64,000 nt of DNA from Streptomyces sp. NBC_01439 (lineage in GTDB: Bacteria; Actinomycetota; Actinomycetes; Streptomycetales; Streptomycetaceae). The translations under genes and the position numbers were made by a program. The stretch is taken from contig NZ_CP109487.1 in NCBI RefSeq assembly GCF_036227605.1, forward strand, positions 5,027,501 to 5,091,500, read 5' to 3'. Shown here piece after piece: positions 16,981 to 22,978 of this stretch (within the stretch, counting starts at the first letter, position 1; every line of letters starts with the position of its first letter). The notes under the pieces are model-generated. The model was not told the DNA's origin, made no database searches, and saw only the letters and a list, made by a program, of their open reading frames with translations.

Positions 16981-17175
16981 TCAGGGACCGGTCTTGGCGA
17001 GTTCGTGGCCGTGGCACAGGACCGGGCCGATCAGGACGCCGATCCCGGTGACGGTCCACCGGCCGGCCGTCAGCGGCCCCGGCGGAACCTGGTCCACGAT
17101 CCGGCCCGTGCGGCCCACGGCCCGAGAGTCGTCGGCGCAGGCGACGATCAGCACCTTGTCTCCGGCGGCGAACAC
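16981..17175 (-). CDS. Small hypothetical AICE protein, beta-rich
   Basis: 64 residues, MFAAGDKVLIVACADDSRAV at the start, then alternating hydrophobic residues suggestive of a small beta-barrel (KOW/SH3-like). It begins one base before the stop of the upstream membrane gene region (17177), so the two genes are adjacent and probably coupled. Function unknown. Confidence 0.6.
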   Translation of the reverse strand: MFAAGDKVLIVACADDSRAVGRTGRIVDQVPPGPLTAGRWTVTGIGVLIGPVLCHGHELAKTGP

Positions 17176-17176
17176 G

Positions 17177-17554
17177 TCACCGCCTCCTTCGGCGGGCCTT
17201 GGCGACGTTCTTCACGGCCGCCCCGGCATCCGGACTGCCGAGGGACTTCACGACCGTGTGGACGCACCAGCCGAGGATCAGGGCGAGGAAGGCGAGCATC
17301 GCGATGTTCGCGGCGATCGCGGTCAGCGCCCCGACGAGGAGCGGGCCGAAGTACACGCCGGCCGCGACCGCACCCGCACCGACCCCGGAGCCGAGGGCGA
17401 TGCGCTGCACGGTCTTGTCCGGGGCCGCCTGGTGGATGTGCTGGTGCACGACCTGCGGACCCTGCTGCGGCGCCGGGAACGCGGTCGGGTGGGCGTAGAC
17501 GTAGGTGCCATCGGGGAGTTGGGCCACCTGGGGCAGTTCGGGAAGGTGCTCCAT
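17177..17554 (-). CDS. Small membrane protein of the AICE
   Basis: 125 residues. A His/Gln/Pro-rich cytoplasmic N-terminus (VVHQHIHQ) precedes two hydrophobic helices at about 58-78 and 80-105, and a very basic C-terminus (KARRRRR). ATG 17554 overlaps the previous stop as TGATG. The layout resembles Spd-type spread proteins that assist intramycelial transfer, but I see no specific match. Confidence 0.7.
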   Translation of the reverse strand: MEHLPELPQVAQLPDGTYVYAHPTAFPAPQQGPQVVHQHIHQAAPDKTVQRIALGSGVGAGAVAAGVYFGPLLVGALTAIAANIAMLAFLALILGWCVHTVVKSLGSPDAGAAVKNVAKARRRRR

Positions 17555-17928
17555 CAGGGGGTTCCTTCGGGGTAGGCGCACGGAACGCACATGCCGAGCG
17601 AGAGCGGGATGACGTATCCGGCGTCGGTGCGGCAGGCGGGGCAGGTACGGCGGGCGGCGTTCGCCCGGTCCAGCGCGGCCGTTTTGGCCGGGGTCATCGG
17701 CCGGACCGGCAGGGCCCGGTCGACGCGGTACAGGAACGCGGTCAGCGGGTCGCGCCGGCGGCGGGGCCGAAGGATCTGTCCGGCGATGTCCTGCCCGCCG
17801 GGCCGCAGGCCCAGGGCGCGGAGCTGACGTCGGGTGGCCAGTCCTTCCGGGGCGAGGCGCCAGGGGAAGGTGGGCAGGCCGTGGACTCTTCCAGCCGGAT
17901 CGAAGCAGTCGGCGAACCTCAGGCTCAC
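17554..17928 (-). CDS. AICE protein with RRQLRA motif and zinc ribbon
   Basis: 124 residues. The segment RRQLRALGLRPGGQDI is seen in many actinobacterial mobile-element proteins. The C-terminus has two Cys pairs, CPACRTDAGY and GMCVPCAYP, that would form a zinc ribbon. Its start overlaps the DUF2637 stop and its stop overlaps the next start, so translation is coupled. A nucleic-acid role is plausible. Confidence 0.72.
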   Translation of the reverse strand: MSLRFADCFDPAGRVHGLPTFPWRLAPEGLATRRQLRALGLRPGGQDIAGQILRPRRRRDPLTAFLYRVDRALPVRPMTPAKTAALDRANAARRTCPACRTDAGYVIPLSLGMCVPCAYPEGTP

Positions 17929-18764
17929 CCGGCCACCGCCGCCGCGTTGTCCCTCTCCCGCTCAGCCTTCAACGCCTCACGGACGACCCGGGCCTTGGCC
18001 GGAGACGTGCGCAGGGCCTTACGGATCCCCTCACCGGTCAGCTTCTCGACCGGCCACGACTCCGTCAGGGACCGCGCCTCGGCCAGCAGCTCGACGTCCG
18101 TGCGGACCGATCGACTCGATCGAGCAGCGGCCGGTACCCGACCGGTCGCCCGACGAGCCCGCGTCGACTCTGCCGCAACGGCGAGCTGCGGCAGGGCTGC
18201 GATCGGCTCGACCACCGGTACGGAGGAAGAGTCCACCTCCACCCTCGGGGCCGTCTCCTCGACCGGCGATTCGCCCTGCTCAGGCATCAACCGATTTCCG
18301 GTGATCTGCTCCGATTCCTGCGCGTCCGGTTCGGCCGGGGGTCGGTGGTGGAGGACTTTTGCGACGAGGTCGGAGCCGAAGTAGATCGACCCGACCGGCA
18401 GCGATGTCGCCAGCAGCACGAGCGCCCAGTTCGTCCAGTCGCCCGAGGCCAGCCGACTCCAGCCGATCGACTCGGTGTGCAGCTCGGGCAGGAGTCCGTG
18501 GACGTAGTTCAGGACCAGTGAGGCGAGCGTGTATCCGGCGAGGACCCGCAGGGCGAACTTGCGGGCGTCGTCGGTCAGGACGAGCGCGGCGACGAGGGCC
18601 AGGGCCATCAGGCCGTCGACCACGAACGGGTAGAGCGTTGCCGCGGTGTCGTCCGCGCCGATGGCCTTGGCGATGTCGCGCAGGGCGTTCCAGGAGACCC
18701 GGAAGGCCATGCCGACCACGACCACCAGCGCGAGGACGAGAGCACGCTTGGCACTGCGGTTCAC
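17925..18764 (-). CDS. DUF2637 membrane protein (spread-protein type)
   Basis: 279 residues. Four hydrophobic helices in the first 130 residues (ALVLALVVVVGMAF, LYPFVVDGLMALALVAALVL, FALRVLAGYTLASLVLNYV, WALVLLATSLPVGSIYFGS). The rest is a long acidic/Ser-rich linker and a C-terminal HTH-like part with TGEGIRKALRTSPAKARVVREAL. DUF2637 proteins are common in Streptomyces plasmids and AICEs near transfer genes. It overlaps both neighbours. Confidence 0.85.
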   Translation of the reverse strand: MNRSAKRALVLALVVVVGMAFRVSWNALRDIAKAIGADDTAATLYPFVVDGLMALALVAALVLTDDARKFALRVLAGYTLASLVLNYVHGLLPELHTESIGWSRLASGDWTNWALVLLATSLPVGSIYFGSDLVAKVLHHRPPAEPDAQESEQITGNRLMPEQGESPVEETAPRVEVDSSSVPVVEPIAALPQLAVAAESTRARRATGRVPAAARSSRSVRTDVELLAEARSLTESWPVEKLTGEGIRKALRTSPAKARVVREALKAERERDNAAAVAG

Positions 18765-19030
18765 GGCGCCTCCCCGATGGGGCGGACGTCGAACGAGCCG
18801 CGGAACTCAACGGCGTCCCCGTCGTCGCTGTCCATCTCGATCCACTCCCAGGTGGCGCCGTCTGCCGCCTCGTAGCCGAGGCCGGCCAGGGCGGCAGTGC
18901 GCTCCGCGAGCGTGGGCGTCGCCGAGGTGCGGCCGAAGGAGTGGAGGGGCCAGTCGTCGGAGTGACCCTCGATGAGGATGTAGATCTCCCACTCACCGAA
19001 GTAGGCGTTCGCCAGGCGGGCGCTGTACAT
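18761..19030 (-). CDS. DUF6303-like small protein, copy 2
   Basis: 89 residues. It has the pattern of its upstream neighbour: a W/Y-rich strand, a helix with AERTAALAGLGYE, then TWEWIE and a final strand DVRPIGE. The two genes appear to be an old tandem duplication. ATG 19030 overlaps the upstream stop as TGATG. I recall this as DUF6303, a family of unknown role in AICEs. Confidence 0.72.
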   Translation of the reverse strand: MYSARLANAYFGEWEIYILIEGHSDDWPLHSFGRTSATPTLAERTAALAGLGYEAADGATWEWIEMDSDDGDAVEFRGSFDVRPIGEAP

Positions 19031-19356
19031 CACGCCGCACCTTCTTCCAGCGGCCGGACCTTCACCGCGCCCAGCAGGAGCACCCGCACCGGGTGGGGGT
19101 GGTAGTCCGGGCCGATGTGCTCCGTCCACTCCCACTCGGCGCCCTCGGCGAGGACGAAACCGAGGTACGCCAGAGCGGCCTGGCGCGCCTCGACGCTCGG
19201 AACCTCGGTGGTGGTCGGCCAGGTGAAGGTGGGCCACTTGCTGACCAGACCGGTCTGGGCCACGTACAGCTGCCAGCACGGACCGGCCGTCCGCTCCGGG
19301 AACGTGGGGCCGCAGCAGCGCAGGGACATCTGCGCTCCGAAGATCTGCTTGCTCAT
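19030..19356 (-). CDS. DUF6303-like small protein, copy 1
   Basis: 108 residues. Shares with the next gene a helix (VEARQAALAYLGFVLAEGA), the core WEWTE and a final strand VKVRPLEE. It also has an N-terminal extension with two adjacent cysteines (LRCCGP). It overlaps the DUF6284 gene by 4 bases. Function unknown; the shared Trp-Glu-Trp core suggests that both copies bind the same kind of ligand. Confidence 0.72.
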   Translation of the reverse strand: MSKQIFGAQMSLRCCGPTFPERTAGPCWQLYVAQTGLVSKWPTFTWPTTTEVPSVEARQAALAYLGFVLAEGAEWEWTEHIGPDYHPHPVRVLLLGAVKVRPLEEGAA

Positions 19357-19622
19357 GCCCGCTCCCCCGAGACCATCGAGCCGGTGATGCGGTTGGCCAG
19401 GTCCCGCCGGGCCGCGAGGACCCGGTTGCGGGCCCTGCGGATCCGGCGGTCGTCGACCTCGGTCGGGGTCCGGTCCAGCGTCATGATCTGCGCGTCCAGC
19501 AGGTCAACGCGCGCCAGGATCAGCGGCATCTCCTGCTCGATCACGTCCAGCTCCGCGTCCGACGGCTCCAAACCGTCGGACCACGGGGTAACGAGGTTCT
19601 GAAGTGCAGCGATGAACTCCAC
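19353..19622 (-). CDS. DUF6284-like small helical protein
   Basis: 89 residues, mostly helical: DAELDVIEQEMPLILARVDLL, then DDRRIRRARNRVLAARRDL. GTG 19622 is chosen because GAAGGAG lies 9 bases upstream. It is the first gene of the leftward small-gene operon and directly follows the GntR half-site array, so it is probably the first gene released when the repressor leaves. Confidence 0.75.
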   Translation of the reverse strand: MEFIAALQNLVTPWSDGLEPSDAELDVIEQEMPLILARVDLLDAQIMTLDRTPTEVDDRRIRRARNRVLAARRDLANRITGSMVSGERA

Positions 19623-19967
19623 GGGTCTTGCTCCTTCGGTAGAGGAACGGGACCCAACAGCAGCCCCGGGTCTAGCCACCCGGGGCTGCACTGCGTTGGG
19701 GGCGAAGCGGGAAGAACTCCGGCTCCCCTCGACCCCGCCCGTACGACGCCGAAGCGACTGACGGGCGGAGGAGGCAACCGGCCGCAGCCCGGAGGTCGCG
19801 GCGGTAGATCATTCGATGTCTCTTTCGGGGACGGACTGCCGGTTAGGAACAGCCCGCAATCCCCGTTGTAGGCAGAGACCTGCCATCCGGACTGACAAGG
19901 GATCGGCCGCCTCTCGGCGGACGACTGTCCGGTATCCCTCCCCCCGTCCAACGCGGGGCTCCTGGTC

Positions 19968-20037
19968 GAACTCCTACACTCAACTACTTATGTGCAGGAG
20001 TTCTGAGTAAGAGAGTGCTGTACTCCTGTAGAGGAGT
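19968..20037. promoter_or_regulatory. ACTCCT/AGGAGT half-site array, probable GntR operators
   Basis: GAACTCCTACAC at 19968-19979 faces GTGCAGGAGTTC at 19992-20003 (one mismatch), and ACTCCTGTAGAGGAGT at 20022-20037 is a tighter perfect palindrome. A related half-site TCTCCTAGA (20900-20908) sits in the GntR promoter. They lie in front of the small-gene/transfer operon. The whole 468-base gap 19623-20090 has no gene; a hairpin near 19660-19690 is also visible. Confidence 0.65.
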
Positions 20038-20090
20038 CAACCCGCAAGGCTGTCATTCGCCTTGCCGGTTGGCTCAAATATGGCGGGTCG

Positions 20091-20888
20091 TCAGTCTGCG
20101 GCAGGGATGCGGTACTCCAGAACAAACTGGTCAGCGCTCATGAGGGTGTCGCAGACCTCTACCACTCGACCTGACTCAATTTGAGCGTCCCGCGTGAGGT
20201 GGATGACGGGTGCGCCTGGGCTCAGACTCAGTGCGGTCTGCTCTTCCTTGGTGGCAAGGCGGACGCGGACCGTCTCCCGGAACTCCACCAAGAGATCCCC
20301 CTGCTCTTCGAGGCGGGCGTAGATCCCTCCCGGCCCCGGGTTCTCCTCCCTGAGCTGCGGGATGCTCTCGGCCAGGTCCCAGGGCAGATACGACGTCGCC
20401 TCCTCGGTGGGAATGCCGTCGCTGTAGTAGAGGCGACGGCGTGCGAGGACCTTAGTGCCGGCTGGCAACCCAAGACGGGTGGCAACCTCGGCTGGGGCGT
20501 CGGTCTGCCCGACGAAGAGCACCCGGACGCTCGGCTTCGCCCCAGCCTGCTCAGCCTCTGCCAGGTACGCGGCCTTGCCTGCCTTCCTGTGCGACCGACG
20601 GAAGCGGTCGCTGGACTTCCGCTGCACCGGCGGGGCCTTCCGGACGAATGAGCCGCGCCCGTGGTGCGTGTCGACCAGACCGCGAACCCGCAACTCAGTC
20701 ATGGCCTTACGGACGGTTCCCTGTGCAACCGAGTAACGATCCATGAGCTCGGACTCGCTCGGCACCTTCGCCCCGGGGCGGAGCTTTGCCTGAGGATCCC
20801 CGAGGGCTTCCTGAATCTGCTGGCTGAGGTCGTCCGCGATCTGGAGGTAGCGGGGGCGACCTGCGTCACGTGCTGTCGAGAGAGGCAT
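20091..20888 (-). CDS. GntR-family repressor with UTRA domain (KorSA type)
   Basis: 265 residues. Winged HTH at about 12-85 (VPSESELMDRYSVAQGTVRKAMTEL, then GRGSFV); UTRA ligand domain at about 115-260. In pSAM2 the related KorSA keeps replication and transfer genes silent. Here the half-site array downstream of this gene, and one half-site in its own promoter, fit both operon control and autoregulation. ATG 20888 stands 23 bases from the divergent NUDIX start. Confidence 0.88.
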   Translation of the reverse strand: MPLSTARDAGRPRYLQIADDLSQQIQEALGDPQAKLRPGAKVPSESELMDRYSVAQGTVRKAMTELRVRGLVDTHHGRGSFVRKAPPVQRKSSDRFRRSHRKAGKAAYLAEAEQAGAKPSVRVLFVGQTDAPAEVATRLGLPAGTKVLARRRLYYSDGIPTEEATSYLPWDLAESIPQLREENPGPGGIYARLEEQGDLLVEFRETVRVRLATKEEQTALSLSPGAPVIHLTRDAQIESGRVVEVCDTLMSADQFVLEYRIPAAD

Positions 20889-20911
20889 ACTCTGCTGATT
20901 CTCCTAGACTC

Positions 20912-21361
20912 ATGTATATGACTAACGCTACCGCCGAGATGCCGTTGCACTCCGTCTCGGTCGCCGGAATCGTCATCCGGGATGACGGACGCGTGCTCGT
21001 GATCCGCCGCGCCGACAACGGGGCTTGGGAGCCGCCGGGCGGCATCCTCGAACGGGACGAACGGCCCGAGGAAGGCGTGCTGCGGGAGGTAGCCGAAGAG
21101 ACCGGGATCGCCGTCGAGGTGGAGCGACTCACCGGGGTCTACAAGAACCTCACCCTTGGCGTGATCGCTCTGGTCTTCCGGTGCCGACCCATCGGCGGGG
21201 CGGAGCAGTTGTCCGACGAATCGACGGCGGTCCGCTGGCTGACCCCCGACGAGGTGGAGCAGTCAATGAAAGAAGTTTTCGCCGTGCGCGTGGCAGACGC
21301 CTTGGACGGCACGGTGCCGCACGTCCGGTCACACGACGGGGTTCGCCTGCTCGCGGCCTGA
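20912..21361 (+). CDS. NUDIX hydrolase of the AICE (Pif-like)
   Basis: 149 residues. The Nudix box at about 44-66 is complete: GGILERDERPEEGVLREVAE then ETGI. NUDIX enzymes hydrolyse nucleoside diphosphate derivatives. In pSAM2 the NUDIX protein Pif gives immunity against receiving a second copy, so this gene may do the same; that is inference. ATG 20912 (or 20918) has no ribosome site and may be near-leaderless. It is the only rightward gene in the element and is divergent from the repressor. Confidence 0.85.
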   Translation: MYMTNATAEMPLHSVSVAGIVIRDDGRVLVIRRADNGAWEPPGGILERDERPEEGVLREVAEETGIAVEVERLTGVYKNLTLGVIALVFRCRPIGGAEQLSDESTAVRWLTPDEVEQSMKEVFAVRVADALDGTVPHVRSHDGVRLLAA

Positions 21362-21413
21362 GGCCAAGGGAGAGTGCCCAGGGCTCGTGACGGACATGCC
21401 GAATGATCATGGC

Positions 21414-21433
21414 TGTGGCCAACCTCTGGCCAG
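21414..21433 (+). repeat. Right arm-type repeat of the element
   Basis: TGTGGCCAACCTCTGGCCAG differs from 9627-9646 at two positions and has the same orientation. It ends 70 bases before the right att core. GATCATG and CATGATC flank it, giving a larger imperfect inverted repeat (about 21404-21439). Confidence 0.6.
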
Positions 21434-21503
21434 CATGATCGGCGAAGGACGAACGTCGGAGCTAAAGGCGCAGGTGAGCGGCAGGCGGATTACGCCACGC
21501 GAT

Positions 21504-21563
21504 CGGTCTTGAAAACCGTCGTGGCGCGAGTCACCGTGGGTTCAAATCCCACACCCACCGCCA
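21504..21563 (+). repeat. attR: right 60-bp direct repeat (tRNA-Ser 3' fragment)
   Basis: Exact copy of 9457-9516. It is the displaced 3' part of tRNA-Ser from the anticodon stem to CCA; the 5' half is missing, so it is not a tRNA gene. The gap 21362-21668 holds this repeat, the arm-type repeat and a terminator, and no gene. Confidence 0.95.
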
Positions 21564-21585
21564 AGCGGGCCGAGGCCCAGCTCAG

Positions 21586-21616
21586 AAGGGGTGCCACCGA
21601 TCTGGTGGTACCCCTT
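21586..21616 (+). terminator. Hairpin after attR, original tRNA-Ser terminator
   Basis: 13-bp stem, 21586-21598 with 21604-21616, one wobble pair, followed by TCTG. Before insertion it would have followed the intact tRNA-Ser. Confidence 0.65.
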
Positions 21617-21668
21617 TCTGCAGGCGAGCTGTCCCCACGCCTGCTCACGTGCGCACCGCCGGGCGGAG

Positions 21669-22301
21669 TCAGGCGTCGAACCAGACGACCAGGCGGACAC
21701 CCTCGTCGCCGTGCAGGCTCGCCAGGGTCCTCATGACCGACCACACGGCACCCCAGTCGTCGTCGGGCACGGCGTGCTTGCGTCGGAGGCGTCCGATGCG
21801 GAAGAGGCGATCGCCGTCGGGCCACTCGGTGCCCTCGGGGTAGGTGCGGCCCGCGCGGTAGAGGGAGTGGGGGTCGGTGACGCCGGCGAGCCGGGCGAAG
21901 CGGTCGAGGCTGGTGTTCCGGCCGTGCAGTAGCCAGGTCCCGTCCGGACCACGGCGGTACTCATGGACGCATTCGTCCACCTCGTTCGCGGCCTCGTCCC
22001 AGTCCGTGGCCGCCAGCTCCGCCCAGGTGATCCAAGACGCACCGGTCGAGTCCGGGCTCCAGGACTCGAAGCCGGCAAGGGCCTCCGGAGACACGTCAGC
22101 GGGTAGGCCGCGGTCATCGGCGAGAGGGCGGAAGGACGTGGTGTCGCGCACGCCGAACAGGGACCCGAAGGCGATGTACGAGCGCCCGTTGTAGAGGTGA
22201 TCGAGGTCGATCGCACCGTCCCAGCTGCGGTCGTCCTCGTCCAGCCAGCGATCCCAGCGGCACTCGATGAACCCGTGTATGTCTGTCCCCATGCCCGGCA
22301 T
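21669..22301 (-). CDS. Hypothetical protein beginning MGTDIHGFIE
   Basis: 210 residues, acidic and Trp-rich, no signal peptide or membrane helix. Starts with GTDIHGFIECR and continues with RSYIAFGSLFGVRD, a pattern I know from uncharacterised actinobacterial proteins with no assigned function. The start is ATG 22301 or the in-frame ATG 22292. It lies just outside the AICE and reads towards attR. Confidence 0.72.
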   Translation of the reverse strand: MPGMGTDIHGFIECRWDRWLDEDDRSWDGAIDLDHLYNGRSYIAFGSLFGVRDTTSFRPLADDRGLPADVSPEALAGFESWSPDSTGASWITWAELAATDWDEAANEVDECVHEYRRGPDGTWLLHGRNTSLDRFARLAGVTDPHSLYRAGRTYPEGTEWPDGDRLFRIGRLRRKHAVPDDDWGAVWSVMRTLASLHGDEGVRLVVWFDA

Positions 22302-22430
22302 TGTTCTTCGCCGGAGTAGGGCGTGCGAGGGGTTTTCCGGCCCCGCGCCGGTCGATGTTGACACGTGTCACCTTGGTGCGGTCACGATCAGCCGCAAGGC
22401 CGTGTGGTCGAGGGTGCTCCGACCCGCCGC

Positions 22431-22448
22431 GCGTGATGATCATCACGC
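22431..22448. promoter_or_regulatory. 18-bp perfect palindrome upstream of bacteriocin gene
   Basis: GCGTGATGATCATCACGC is an exact palindrome. Its core TGATGATCAT recurs at 22542-22551, and another palindrome, TGACACGTGTCA, is at 22359-22370. These are likely operators for a regulator of the bacteriocin locus; no regulator gene is adjacent. Confidence 0.5.
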
Positions 22449-22577
22449 CATAGTGGAGCCCAAGCGTACCAACGGCTTTGAGCCATATGGCCGGTTGACG
22501 TGCGTTGAGCTGTTGCGGCACTCTCCGCAGAGATCATTTTCTGATGATCATTAGTGCGTGAAAAAAGGATGTTTGCA

Positions 22578-22865
22578 GTGCAGATCAAGCGCAGCATGAA
22601 GATCGCGGTTGCCGCCGGCGCCCTCGTCATCGCCGGTGCCGTTCCGGCCCTCGCGACCACCTCGTACGTCGGTGGCGGCGAGTGGAACTACGGTGCGGGC
22701 ACCGCCACTGTGTGGTCGGACTACTACCACGGCTCCAAGTGCCACGGCTCGACCTCCGTCGGCGCCTACATCGACAGCGACGAGGCCGCCAAGGGCTCCT
22801 GGTCCATCACCTCGGCCAAGGTGAAGCTGAGCGGCAACAAGTCGTACTACAACACCTCCTGCTGA
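22578..22865 (+). CDS. Lactococcin 972-family bacteriocin precursor
   Basis: 95 residues. Signal peptide 1-26 ending PALA; mature part about 69 residues, close to lactococcin 972 (66). It starts TTSYVGGGEWNYGAG and has the family's aromatic, Ser/Thr/Lys-rich beta pattern (VWSDYYHGSKCHGS). Lactococcin 972 binds lipid II and blocks septum formation. Two cysteines, in SKCHG and at the very C-terminus, could form a disulfide. GTG 22578 is preceded by AAAGGA; GTG 22554 and ATG 22569 are alternatives. Confidence 0.82.
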   Translation: MQIKRSMKIAVAAGALVIAGAVPALATTSYVGGGEWNYGAGTATVWSDYYHGSKCHGSTSVGAYIDSDEAAKGSWSITSAKVKLSGNKSYYNTSC

Positions 22866-22872
22866 TCTGAGT

Positions 22873-22890
22873 CCGGGTCCCACGACCCGG
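22873..22890 (+). terminator. Short hairpin after the bacteriocin gene
   Basis: 7-bp stem CCGGGTC/GACCCGG with loop CCAC, 8 bases after the stop. It probably acts with the following larger hairpin. Confidence 0.5.
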
Positions 22891-22902
22891 CCTTGCAGCG
22901 AT

Positions 22903-22932
22903 GAGCCGTCCGCACGTACGGGCGGACGGCTC
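22903..22932 (+). terminator. 11-bp hairpin between bacteriocin and membrane gene
   Basis: 22903-22913 pairs perfectly with 22922-22932. Placed 47 bases before the membrane protein start, it would let more bacteriocin mRNA than export/immunity mRNA be made from one promoter. Confidence 0.6.
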
Positions 22933-22978
22933 GCCCCCCACGAATCGCGCTCCAGAAGTGCCCCTAGCTAGGCAATAG

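Larger units (their letters stand above)
9517..21563. mobile_element. Actinomycete integrative and conjugative element in tRNA-Ser
   Basis: About 12.05 kb between 60-bp direct repeats that copy the tRNA-Ser 3' end. Contents in order: integrase, excisionase, helicase, small Zn-type protein, primase-polymerase, TraB-like FtsK ATPase, small coupled genes, GntR repressor, NUDIX hydrolase. This is the known AICE plan (pSAM2, SLP1), with double-stranded DNA transfer by one FtsK-type protein. The replication genes are of the primase-polymerase class rather than the rolling-circle RepSA class. No gene looks broken, so it may still excise. Confidence 0.93.

Noticed and set aside
21504..21563. Second tRNA-Ser gene
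   Set aside because: Only the 3' part from the anticodon stem is present. Acceptor 5' strand and D arm are absent, as expected for attR.
22554..22577. Bacteriocin start at GTG 22554 or ATG 22569
   Set aside because: Neither has a ribosome site at proper distance, while GTG 22578 has AAAGGA upstream and gives a standard signal peptide. The choice remains moderately uncertain.
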